A stretch of 64,000 nt of DNA from Pseudoflavonifractor sp902362925. Its GTDB lineage: Bacteria; Bacillota; Clostridia; Oscillospirales; Oscillospiraceae. The notes below the pieces were generated by a model. The model was not told the origin of the DNA, did not search any database, and saw nothing but the letters and a program-made list of their open reading frames with translations. The stretch lies in the NCBI GenBank assembly GCA_902362925.1, contig CABIYL010000002.1; one strand, 5' to 3'. The translations under genes were made by a program, and so were the position numbers. Of the stretch, positions 32,489 to 40,090 are shown piece by piece (positions within the stretch are counted from its first letter, which is position 1; every line of letters begins with the position of its first letter).

Positions 32489-32638
32489 CGGCAGATTATC
32501 AGGAAGCATGCTCAGACGGAGGCGCCCAGCGCCAAATCGGCTCATGACAGAGCGGAGAGAGCATGGCCCTAAGCACCGGCCTTGTGGGCCGATCCGGAGC
32601 GGTATAACGGGTCCGGACAGTTCAAAATCTCGTTCTGT

Positions 32639-32667
32639 TTGACTTTTTATTGTAAAAGTAGTACAAT
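32639..32667 (+). promoter_or_regulatory. Promoter of the microcompartment operon
   Basis: TTGACT (32639-32644), 17-base spacer, TACAAT (32662-32667); about 75-base leader without an evident antiterminator hairpin. Confidence 0.82.
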
Positions 32668-32747
32668 ACCTCTATAAAATTTTTGGCATTATGCTGGCCT
32701 TCTCTCAGAGACGGACCTTTGCAAATCATGAAGAGGGATGGGATGAC

Positions 32748-33110
32748 ATGAGCGAAACAAACGATCAGATCAGAATTGTGCAGGAGAGCGTCGCGGGAAA
32801 GGAGATTACCTTTGCCCACGTAATCGGCGGCCCTGCCCCCATTATCTATCAGAAGCTGGGACTCAACCCCGCCATTGATTACGGCGCTGCCGCAATCGGC
32901 ATTATGAATATGACGCCGCCGGAGTCCGCAGTTATCGCGGCGGATATTGCCATCAAGAGCGCGGACGTGTATCTGGGCTTTGCGGACCGTTTTACCGGCA
33001 CCATGATCATCGCCGGTGAGATTGCAGACGTCACCACGGCGCTGACCGAAGTGGTGGATTACTTCCGGGACACCATGGGCTACGTGGTGTGCAAGATTAC
33101 GAAGAGATAA
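32748..33110 (+). CDS. eutS: EutS/PduU-type microcompartment shell protein, copy 1
   Basis: 120 residues. The circularly permuted BMC fold of EutS/PduU is recognisable from GKEITFAHVIGGP near the N-terminus, AIGIMNMTPPESAVIAADIAIKSADVYLGFADRFTGTMIIAGE in the middle and the C-terminal VVCKITKR. Such proteins form hexameric tiles in ethanolamine or propanediol shells, with an N-terminal beta-barrel capping the pore. Start ATG 32748 follows GAGGG; an upstream in-frame codon at 32691 is not supported. First of a three-gene operon with no pore, vertex or enzyme genes nearby. Confidence 0.92.
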   Translation: MSETNDQIRIVQESVAGKEITFAHVIGGPAPIIYQKLGLNPAIDYGAAAIGIMNMTPPESAVIAADIAIKSADVYLGFADRFTGTMIIAGEIADVTTALTEVVDYFRDTMGYVVCKITKR

Positions 33111-33122
33111 GGAAGTTCAGCT

Positions 33123-33554
33123 ATGGGGAGCCGGATGACTCGGGAAGAGTTCCTGGAGAGGATCTTTTCTCAAAAGTATGAGGATCTGAAAGGGAAGCAT
33201 CTGCGCATTGTCCGGGTGAAGGTGATCGGCAGGGCGATTTCGCTGGCCCAGCTTATCGGCGTGTCCGACCGGCGGATCTACGAGAACCTGGGCCTTCATA
33301 TCGGAACCCATCAGGGCGAGGACCACACCGGAGAGTCCATCGGCCTGCTGCACATCACGCCGTGGGAGGCCACGGTGGCTGCGGCGGACATCGCCATGAA
33401 GAGCGGAGATGTGGAGCTGGGCTTTCTGGACCGGTTCAGCGGTGCAGTCATCCTTCTGGGGAACCGTGCGGAGGTCAAGAGCGCCCTGGAAGCAGTCCTG
33501 ACCTACTTCCGTGAAGAACTGCATTTTTCGGTTTGCGACCTTACGGAGCGTTGA
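33123..33554 (+). CDS. EutS/PduU-type microcompartment shell protein, copy 2 (divergent)
   Basis: 143 residues. Same permuted BMC fold: GRAISLAQLIGVSDRRIYENLGL, then ESIGLLHITPWEATVAAADIAMKSGDVELGFLDRFSGAVILLGN and C-terminal SVCDLTER. It has an extra charged N-terminal stretch of about 25 residues (MTREEFLERIFSQKYEDLKGK) that could be an encapsulation or assembly helix. It is clearly paralogous to the preceding gene but well diverged. It starts 12 bases after copy 1 and ends 7 bases before eutP. Confidence 0.88.
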   Translation: MGSRMTREEFLERIFSQKYEDLKGKHLRIVRVKVIGRAISLAQLIGVSDRRIYENLGLHIGTHQGEDHTGESIGLLHITPWEATVAAADIAMKSGDVELGFLDRFSGAVILLGNRAEVKSALEAVLTYFREELHFSVCDLTER

Positions 33555-33561
33555 TATAGCA

Positions 33562-34080
33562 ATGAAGAAATTGTTTTTGATGGGCAGAAGCGAGGCAGGA
33601 AAGACCTCTCTGACCCAGGTGCTGAACGGCGAGGAGCTGCACTATCACAAGACGCAGTACACCAACACCGGGGAGGACGTCATCGACTCTCCGGGTGAGT
33701 ACTCTGAGACCAAGCGGTGCGGTCTGGCTCTGGCCTGCTTCTCCTTTGAGGCGGATGTGCTGGCGCTGCTGATGGCGGCCGACGAGCCCTTTGGTGTCTT
33801 TGAGCCCAACTGCCAGTGCTTTACCAACCGCCCGCTGATTGGTATCATCACCAAAATTGATTCACCCATTGCCAATGTGCCCATGGTCCGCAGGTGGATG
33901 ATTAATTCGGGCTGTGAGCGCATTTTTGAGGTAAACAATGTGACCCGAGAGGGCGTGGATGAGTTACTGGAGTATCTGAAAGATGATCCGGTGAAGCTGA
34001 CGCTGGAGCAGGCCAAGGAGCGGCAGAGACGGGGGATCCCTGAGTGGTCCGAGTCGGTGCCACAGCCTGTGGCGGAATAA
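33562..34080 (+). CDS. eutP: EutP/PduV-family small GTPase
   Basis: 172 residues. P-loop GRSEAGKTSL (about 7-16), switch/G3 DSPGEY and G4-like TKID; the DSPGEY form is characteristic of EutP/PduV. E. coli EutP has been described as an acetate kinase, and PduV associates with shells; the role of this copy is unknown. Start ATG 33562; a longer in-frame version to 33511 overlaps the shell gene and has no ribosome site. Confidence 0.9.
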   Translation: MKKLFLMGRSEAGKTSLTQVLNGEELHYHKTQYTNTGEDVIDSPGEYSETKRCGLALACFSFEADVLALLMAADEPFGVFEPNCQCFTNRPLIGIITKIDSPIANVPMVRRWMINSGCERIFEVNNVTREGVDELLEYLKDDPVKLTLEQAKERQRRGIPEWSESVPQPVAE

Positions 34081-34117
34081 GCGGCGGCAGTCTCTGGACG
34101 GAACATATGGAATTTGA

Positions 34118-34155
34118 CAGGAGCAGCGCAGCCTCACTGCGCCGCTCCTGTTTTC
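34118..34155. terminator. Terminator between eutP and the GNAT gene
   Basis: CAGGAGC-A-GCGCAG pairs with CTGCGC-C-GCTCCTG around CCTCA, followed on the plus strand by TTTTCT. It stands between convergent genes. Confidence 0.88.
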
Positions 34156-34162
34156 TGCTGAT

Positions 34163-34627
34163 TCAGGCGTTGCGATTCAACGGAAGCCTGTATACGTCCA
34201 GACCATCCCTGTGTTCCACGAAAGAGAAATGATGCTTTAACGCAATTTCCCTTGTGGCGGTCTGGGCCGGTAGACACTCTATGATCAAATTGTCTGTCTT
34301 GGTCCGTGCGTCCTCAATAAGGCATTGGGTCAGCTCGCTGGCATAGCCTTTGCCCCAATGGCTCTTGTGCAGGACCCAGCCGATTTCGTAGGAATCAGCG
34401 TCGTAGGGGTGATAGATGACGTATCCCACAAAAGCCCCGCTGCGTTCCTCGACCGCATAGACCAGCGGTTCATCTGCCATTCCGCAGCGGCGGAGAAAGC
34501 TCTCCGTCGCCTCTTCTGTGTATGGCGCTTCCAGGTATTTCATCACTTCTTCGTCGGACAACAGAGCAAATAAGTCGTCCAGGTCCTCCGCCTGGAATTT
34601 CCGGATGTGCAGTATTTCTGTGTGCAT
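34163..34627 (-). CDS. GNAT-family N-acetyltransferase
   Basis: 154 residues. RimJ-like GNAT fold with the acetyl-CoA pyrophosphate loop in HWGKGYASEL (about 90-99); EIGWVLHKSHWGKGYASE is the motif-A region typical of the RimJ/RimL subgroup. The substrate (ribosomal protein N-terminus, amino acid or small molecule) cannot be predicted. Convergent with eutP. Confidence 0.88.
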   Translation of the reverse strand: MHTEILHIRKFQAEDLDDLFALLSDEEVMKYLEAPYTEEATESFLRRCGMADEPLVYAVEERSGAFVGYVIYHPYDADSYEIGWVLHKSHWGKGYASELTQCLIEDARTKTDNLIIECLPAQTATREIALKHHFSFVEHRDGLDVYRLPLNRNA

Positions 34628-34668
34628 GATACTTCTCCGTAAACTGAAATTAAAAGGTTCAAGCGTGA

Positions 34669-34706
34669 CAAAAGAAGCGGCAGCCCAGCATTGGCCTGGC
34701 TGCCGC
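34669..34706 (-). terminator. Terminator after the DegV gene
   Basis: GCGGCAGCC and GGCTGCCGC form a 9-bp stem; on the minus strand TTCTTTTG follows. It lies 18 bases past the stop. Confidence 0.75.
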
Positions 34707-34723
34707 AGTGCTTTTTGTGGCGT

Positions 34724-35569
34724 TTATTTGCTGCGGATAAAGAGAATGCCCAGGGTGTTGGGGCCGCAGTGGGTGGACACGGTGCAGCCCGCTCTGGTCT
34801 CCAGGATTTCTTTAAAGGGTGCGTACTCGGCGATGGCGGCCCGTACCTGGTCCACGGTTTCCTTGGGGGCGGTGGAGCAGGTGATGAAAATCCGGTCGGT
34901 CTCCAGGTCGGTCCGGCCCTGGAGCCGGTCCTTTACGTAGTCCAGCATGCACTTTTCAAAGGTACCGCGGTACTTTTTGGCCACGCCCATCTTGCCGTCC
35001 TTCACCTCAATGCAGGGCTTGAGCCGGAGCAGGTTGGCGCCCAGCATGGCCACGGCGGAGCAGCGGCCGCCCTTGACCATGTAGTCCAGACGGTTGAGGA
35101 TGAAGCTGGCCTCCACCCGTCCGGTCAGGTCATTCAGGTAGGAGACGATCTCTTTGGGGGCCATGCCGCGCTGGGCGGCCAGGGCGGCCTCGATGACCAC
35201 CAGGCCGTGTCCGGTGGACAGATTGCGGGAGTCCACCACATAGACATTGTCAAATTCCTCCGCAGCGATGCAGGCGTTCTGATAGCAGGAGGAGAACTCG
35301 GCGCTGATATTGATGTGAATGACGGCGTCATGGGCAGGGGAGAGGCGGGCAAACACATCCCGGTACTCGCCCACGCTGACCGCGGTGGTGGAGGTGATGT
35401 CCCCGCCGGCGTCCACGTGGCGGAAGATATCGTCGGGGGTGATCTCCAGGCCATCCCGATAGGGCTTGCCGTCCTTCACAATGGTGAGGGGGACGATTTC
35501 AACCTGATAGCGGCTGACCAGTTCGGGGGAGAGATCACAGGTGCTGTCGGACGTAATTTTGATGGACAT
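34724..35569 (-). CDS. DegV-family fatty-acid-binding protein (FakB-like)
   Basis: 281 residues. The DegV fold binds a fatty acid and presents it to the FakA kinase (established for FakB). N-terminal ITSDSTCDLSPELVSRYQVEIVPL and the middle TSTTAVSVGEY and GRVEASFILNRLDYMVKGGRCS segments are the family landmarks. A fakA partner is not in this window; DegV genes are often present in several copies per genome. Confidence 0.93.
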   Translation of the reverse strand: MSIKITSDSTCDLSPELVSRYQVEIVPLTIVKDGKPYRDGLEITPDDIFRHVDAGGDITSTTAVSVGEYRDVFARLSPAHDAVIHINISAEFSSCYQNACIAAEEFDNVYVVDSRNLSTGHGLVVIEAALAAQRGMAPKEIVSYLNDLTGRVEASFILNRLDYMVKGGRCSAVAMLGANLLRLKPCIEVKDGKMGVAKKYRGTFEKCMLDYVKDRLQGRTDLETDRIFITCSTAPKETVDQVRAAIAEYAPFKEILETRAGCTVSTHCGPNTLGILFIRSK

Positions 35570-35677
35570 AACGGCTCCTTTCCAGCGGCGGTGGGACGCG
35601 GATACGCTGACAAATCAAGAATAAATGGGCCGGACAGAGGAAAAATCCGGTGCAAAGCAATCGAATCTGCTCTCTTT

Positions 35678-35706
35678 ATTTTAAGCGTCAAAAAATGGAT
35701 TGTCAA
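35678..35706 (-). promoter_or_regulatory. Promoter of the DegV gene
   Basis: TTGACA (35701-35706), 17-base spacer, TAAAAT (35678-35683) on the minus strand. The rest of the 35570-35855 gap is AT-rich; for pyrH only a weak candidate (TTGAAA 35744-35749, TATGCA 35767-35772) and a GCTCCCC/GGGGAGC hairpin (35811-35828) are seen. Confidence 0.8.
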
Positions 35707-35855
35707 TCCATGGGAGGGGAGGGGGAGACAAAATAAGAACAAATTGAAAAATCTTACTTGAACCCCTATGCAAAAGAGAAAAGTTATATTAAAATAAAGT
35801 GAATTACAATGCTCCCCTGCGGGGGAGCCAATATAACAACGAAAGGGTCGAGTTT

Positions 35856-36578
35856 ATGACGGAACCTCAGTATAAGCGGGTACTCATCAAGATCAGCGGT
35901 GAGGCACTGGCGGGAGACGCCTCCCGGGGCCTCAATTTTGACGTGATCAACAGTGTGTGCAGCGTGATCAAGAAGTGCAGCGACGCGGGCGTCCAGGTGG
36001 GCGTTGTCGTGGGCGGCGGCAACTTCTGGCGGGGCGTGAAGGACGGCGGCGGCAAGATGGAGCGTACCCGCGCCGACCATATGGGCATGCTGGCCACCAC
36101 CCTCAACTGCCTGGCGCTGGCCGATGTGCTGGAGCAGATGGAGGTGGAGGTCCGGGTGCAGACCGCCATTGAGATGCGATCCATTGCCGAGCCCTATATC
36201 CGCTCCCGTGCCATCCGGCACCTGGAGAAGGGCCGCGTAGTCATCTTCGGCTGCGGCACCGGCAACCCCTTCTTCTCCACCGATACCGCTGCGGTGCTCC
36301 GGGCCGCCGAGATTGACGCCGACGCCATCCTGCTGGCCAAGAACATCGACGGCGTCTACTCTGCTGACCCCAACAAGGATCCCACCGCCGTGAAGTACGA
36401 CTCCATCACCTATGATGAGATTCTGGCCCGTCACCTGCAGGTGATGGACTCCACCGCCACCTCTCTCTCCATGGATAACAAGATCCCCGTAATTCTCTTC
36501 GCCCTCAAGGACCCGGAGAACATCTACCGGGTGGTTATGGGAGAAAAAATCGGAACAATTGTCAAGGAGGCACAGTGA
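35856..36578 (+). CDS. pyrH: UMP kinase
   Basis: 240 residues, amino-acid-kinase fold. KRVLIKISGEALAGD (N-terminal phosphate loop), VGVVVGGGNFWRG and GTGNPFFSTDTAA are conserved. Phosphorylates UMP to UDP. Start ATG 35856 has GAAAGGG 8 bases upstream; the extension to 35799 runs through a hairpin. Followed by frr at one base. Confidence 0.97.
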   Translation: MTEPQYKRVLIKISGEALAGDASRGLNFDVINSVCSVIKKCSDAGVQVGVVVGGGNFWRGVKDGGGKMERTRADHMGMLATTLNCLALADVLEQMEVEVRVQTAIEMRSIAEPYIRSRAIRHLEKGRVVIFGCGTGNPFFSTDTAAVLRAAEIDADAILLAKNIDGVYSADPNKDPTAVKYDSITYDEILARHLQVMDSTATSLSMDNKIPVILFALKDPENIYRVVMGEKIGTIVKEAQ

Positions 36579-36579
36579 G

Positions 36580-37134
36580 ATGAACGAAGCCAACAAGGAA
36601 TTTGACGCAAAGATGCAGAAGACGGTGGACGTGGTGAAGAGCGACTTCGCCAGCGTCCGCGCCGGCCGCGCCAATGCCGCCGTACTGGACAAGATCACTG
36701 TGGACTATTACGGTGTGCCCACCCCCCTCAACCAGGTGGGCGGCATTTCTTCCCCCGACCCCCGCAGCCTGGTCATCCAGCCCTGGGACACCAAGCTGCT
36801 CAAGGACATTGAGAAGGCCATCCAGACCTCCGATCTGGGCATCAATCCCCAGAACGACGGCCGTGTGATCCGCCTGAACTTCCCCCAGCTCACCGAGGAG
36901 CGCCGTAAGGATCTGACCAAGCAGGTCCGCAAGTACGCCGAGGCGGGCAAGGTGGCCATCCGCAACATCCGCCGGGACGCCATGGACAAGTTCAAGGCCA
37001 TGGAGAAGAAGTCCGAGATCACCGAGGACGACCGCAAGGAGCTGGAGAAGGAGCTCCAGGACCTGACCGACAAGCGGTGTAAGCAGATTGACGAGCTGAC
37101 AGAAAAGAAGGAAGCTGAGCTGATGGCCGTGTAA
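36580..37134 (+). CDS. frr: Ribosome recycling factor
   Basis: 184 residues. The N-terminal MQKTVDVVKSDFASVRAGRANAAVLDKI and PWDTKLLKDIEKAIQTSDLGINPQNDG match RRF. With EF-G it splits post-termination ribosomes. GGAGG lies 10-14 bases upstream. pyrH-frr adjacency is near universal. Confidence 0.98.
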   Translation: MNEANKEFDAKMQKTVDVVKSDFASVRAGRANAAVLDKITVDYYGVPTPLNQVGGISSPDPRSLVIQPWDTKLLKDIEKAIQTSDLGINPQNDGRVIRLNFPQLTEERRKDLTKQVRKYAEAGKVAIRNIRRDAMDKFKAMEKKSEITEDDRKELEKELQDLTDKRCKQIDELTEKKEAELMAV

Positions 37135-37196
37135 CGGCCTGTCCGGCCCAGTGAACGCATACGCACGGAGTCCGGCTGTCCGGACGCTGTGCAGCA

Positions 37197-37273
37197 GATT
37201 GCCACGCCAGCATGTCGTGGGCGCGTTCCGGCGCCGCCGGAGAAGGGTCCGCGTCTGTGCCGGCGTGGCAATC
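37197..37273. repeat. Inverted repeat in the frr-uppS spacer
   Basis: GATTGCCACGCC (37197-37208) and GGCGTGGCAATC (37262-37273) are perfect complements. The 53-base interior has its own TCCGGCG/GCCGGA hairpin. The 189-base spacer has no gene; the structure may stabilise or separate transcripts. Confidence 0.75.
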
Positions 37274-37323
37274 CGCGTCTCCCGTCTCTGTGACAGTGAA
37301 AGGATAAAAGGATAGAGGATATC

Positions 37324-38079
37324 ATGCCATTTTTTAAGCCAAAGGAAGACACCGCTGCTCTGGTGGACTTCGATCACCTGCCCCGGCACGTGGCCATCAT
37401 CATGGACGGCAACGGCCGCTGGGCCAAGAAGCGGGGCCTGCCCCGTACGGCGGGTCACGCCGCCGGCGCGGAAAATTTCCGCACCATCGCAACCTACTGC
37501 AAGGAGATCGGCCTGGAATACCTGACGGTCTACGCCTTCTCCACCGAGAACTGGAAGCGCCCCGCCGAAGAGGTCTCCGCCATCATGGGCCTGCTGAAGA
37601 AGTATCTGATTGAGGCCATCGGCAAGATGGAGCGGGACCGGGTCAAGATGTGCTTTTTCGGCGACCTGTCCCCGCTGCCCCAGGAGCTCCGGGACCTGTG
37701 TGAGCAGACCCGGGAGATCTCCAAGCACTACGAGGGCGTGCAGGTCAACATCTGCCTGAATTACGGCGGACGGGATGAGCTGGTGCGGGCGGCCAAGGCC
37801 TTCGCGCTGGACTGCGCCGCCGGGAAGGCCGATCCCAACCACCTGACGGAAGCCCAGTTCGGCAACTATCTCTTCTCCGCCGGGGTACCCGACCCCGACC
37901 TTGTGATCCGGCCCAGCGGGGAGGAGCGAATCTCCAATTTCCTGCTTTGGCAGTCGGCCTATGCGGAATACTATTTTACAGATGTGCTCTGGCCGGACTT
38001 CAATCGAGACGAGCTCCACCGGGCGCTGGCCGCCTACCAGCACCGCCAGAGGAGATTCGGAGGTGTCATCAATGGTTAA
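37324..38079 (+). CDS. uppS: Undecaprenyl diphosphate synthase (isoprenyl transferase)
   Basis: 251 residues. Catalytic HVAIIMDGNGRWAKKRG (Asp in MDGN), TVYAFSTENWKRP and C-terminal PDPDLVIRPSGEERISNFLLWQSAYAEYYF are all intact. Makes the C55 lipid carrier for wall synthesis. Its end overlaps cdsA by 8 bases. Confidence 0.98.
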   Translation: MPFFKPKEDTAALVDFDHLPRHVAIIMDGNGRWAKKRGLPRTAGHAAGAENFRTIATYCKEIGLEYLTVYAFSTENWKRPAEEVSAIMGLLKKYLIEAIGKMERDRVKMCFFGDLSPLPQELRDLCEQTREISKHYEGVQVNICLNYGGRDELVRAAKAFALDCAAGKADPNHLTEAQFGNYLFSAGVPDPDLVIRPSGEERISNFLLWQSAYAEYYFTDVLWPDFNRDELHRALAAYQHRQRRFGGVING

Positions 38080-38887
38080 ACGAGTTGCGGTGGCGGTGGT
38101 ATGCATCCCGCTCCTGTTTGTGGTGTTTTTTGTTCTCCCTGAGATTTTCATCCCCATCATGATCTCCGCCCTGTCCATGGTAGCCCTCCATGAGGTGCTG
38201 TGGTCCACGGGCTTTGTGAAGAACGCCTGGCTTTCCGGGCTGTCCATCGCGCTGTCCGGTGTGGTGCCCTTCTGGGTGTATATCGGCCAGGGCATGCGCT
38301 CGGCTCTGTGCGGTATCTTCATCTACTTTGTCTGCATCTTCGTGGTGGCCATCTCCAGCCACTATACGGTGACCCTGGAGAAGATGGGCGGCTCCTTCTT
38401 CTTTGCCATGCTCATCCCTTACTTCCTGTCCACCTTCGTGCGGATCGACCAGATGCCCATGGCGGACTACCTGATCCTTCTGCCCCTGGTGGCGGCCTTC
38501 ACCAGCGATGCCTTTGCCCTCTTTGCGGGCATGGCCTTCGGCAAGCACAAGCTGGCGCCTGAGCTCTCCCCCAAGAAGACGGTGGAGGGCGCAGTGGGCG
38601 GCCTGGTCGGCGCCATCGTGTGCTGCCTGATCTATGGCGCGGTGATGCAGTTTGGCTTCCAGCTGAAGGTGAACTACGTCTTCCTGGCCATCTACGGCCT
38701 GCTGGGCAGCCTGGTGTCCCAGCTGGGCGACCTGTCCTTCTCCTATATCAAGCGGCAGTACGGCCTGAAGGACTTCGGCAACATCTTCCCCGGCCACGGC
38801 GGTGTGCTGGACCGGTTTGACAGCGTTATCTTCTGCGCCCCCCTGATTGAGATTCTCATCTACTGGATGCCCGCCATCAGCGCGTAA
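38072..38887 (+). CDS. cdsA: Phosphatidate cytidylyltransferase
   Basis: 271 residues with about eight membrane helices. C-terminal signature SQLGDLSFSYIKRQYGLKDFGNIFPGHGGVLDRFDS contains the catalytic acidic residues. Makes CDP-diacylglycerol. Start ATG 38072 has GGAGGTG; longer in-frame starts lie within uppS. Confidence 0.96.
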   Translation: MVKRVAVAVVCIPLLFVVFFVLPEIFIPIMISALSMVALHEVLWSTGFVKNAWLSGLSIALSGVVPFWVYIGQGMRSALCGIFIYFVCIFVVAISSHYTVTLEKMGGSFFFAMLIPYFLSTFVRIDQMPMADYLILLPLVAAFTSDAFALFAGMAFGKHKLAPELSPKKTVEGAVGGLVGAIVCCLIYGAVMQFGFQLKVNYVFLAIYGLLGSLVSQLGDLSFSYIKRQYGLKDFGNIFPGHGGVLDRFDSVIFCAPLIEILIYWMPAISA

Positions 38888-38923
38888 CAGCGGACAGGGG
38901 AGAACGGATAAGGAGCGGATTGT

Positions 38924-40078
38924 ATGATGAGAAGAATTTCCCTCCTGGGCTCCACCGGCTCCATCGGAACACAGTCCCTGGACGTGATCTCCGCCTGCGG
39001 TATGACCGTGGCGGCCTTGACCGCCAACCGGGATGTGGAGCGGATGGAGGAACAGGCCCGGCAGTTCAAGCCTGAGCTGGTGGTGATGATGGACTCAGAC
39101 GCGGCCGCCAAGCTGCGGGTGCGTCTGGCGGACACGGATATCCGGGTGGCCTCCGGCCCTGAGGGCCTGGAGGAGGCCGCGTCCCTGCCCTCCGCCGACA
39201 CGGTGATCACCGCCGTGGTGGGCATGGTGGGCCTGAAGCCCACTCTGGCGGCCATCGCTCAGGGTAAGCGTATCGCCCTGGCCAACAAGGAGACCCTGGT
39301 CTGCGGCGGCGAACTGGTCATGTCGGAGGCCGAGCGCTGCGGCGCGGAGATTGTCCCCGTGGACTCGGAGCACTCCGCCCTGTTCCAGTCCCTCCAGGGC
39401 TGCCGGGACAGGGGAGAGGTCCGCAGGCTGATTCTCACCGCCTCGGGCGGCCCCTTTTTCGGGTACACCAAGGAGCAGCTGGAGCACGTCACTCTGGACC
39501 AGGCCCTCAAGCACCCCAACTGGTCCATGGGCGCCAAGATCACCGTGGACTCCGCCACCCTGATGAACAAGGGCCTGGAGTTTATCGAGGCCATGCGGCT
39601 CTACCACATGCCGCCGGAGAAAATTTCCGTGGTGGTGCACCGGGAGAGTATAGTTCACTCCCTGGTGGAATACTGTGATAATGCCATGATCGCCCAGCTG
39701 GGCAGCGCGGATATGCGCCTGCCCATTCAGTACGCCCTCACCTGGCCCGCCCGGACTCAGGCGGTGGCAAAGCCACTGGATCTGCTGACCTGTCCGCCCC
39801 TCCACTTCGCACCGCCGGATATGGATGCCTTCCCCTGCCTGGGGCTGGCTATCGGCGCGGCCCGGACGGGCGGTACCGCCACGGCGGTGCTCAATGGCGC
39901 CAACGAGGCGGCGGTGGGGCTGTTCCTGGAGCGGAAGATCGGCTTTATGGACATTCCCCGTCTGGTGGAGCGGGCGCTCAATCAGGTGTCGCCGGTGTAC
40001 GGCGGCGGTCTGACGGAGATTCTCGACGCGGACAGGGCGGCCCGGGACGCAGTACTGTCCGCCGCAACCCAACGCTAG
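38924..40078 (+). CDS. dxr: 1-deoxy-D-xylulose 5-phosphate reductoisomerase
   Basis: 384 residues. NADPH motif LLGSTGSIGTQSLDV at the start; metal/substrate residues in VDSEHSALFQ and PNWSMGAKITVDSATLMNKGLE. First committed step of the MEP isoprenoid route; ispG of the same route is two genes downstream and uppS uses the product. Confidence 0.98.
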   Translation: MMRRISLLGSTGSIGTQSLDVISACGMTVAALTANRDVERMEEQARQFKPELVVMMDSDAAAKLRVRLADTDIRVASGPEGLEEAASLPSADTVITAVVGMVGLKPTLAAIAQGKRIALANKETLVCGGELVMSEAERCGAEIVPVDSEHSALFQSLQGCRDRGEVRRLILTASGGPFFGYTKEQLEHVTLDQALKHPNWSMGAKITVDSATLMNKGLEFIEAMRLYHMPPEKISVVVHRESIVHSLVEYCDNAMIAQLGSADMRLPIQYALTWPARTQAVAKPLDLLTCPPLHFAPPDMDAFPCLGLAIGAARTGGTATAVLNGANEAAVGLFLERKIGFMDIPRLVERALNQVSPVYGGGLTEILDADRAARDAVLSAATQR

Positions 40079-40090
40079 GAGAAGCATTCT

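Larger units (their letters stand above)
32350..32747. other. Region between argF and the microcompartment genes
   Basis: Contains the argF terminator and the microcompartment promoter. Between them, about 32490-32638 is GC-rich and full of small inverted repeats (GGCGC-CCA-GCGCC; TCCGGA-N13-TCCGGA). I see no gene, riboswitch signature or tRNA in it; a 60-codon open frame there has no ribosome site. Confidence 0.7.

Noticed and set aside
32460..32642. 60-codon plus-strand frame before the microcompartment genes
   Set aside because: Begins inside the argF terminator, Arg/Pro-rich, no ribosome site.
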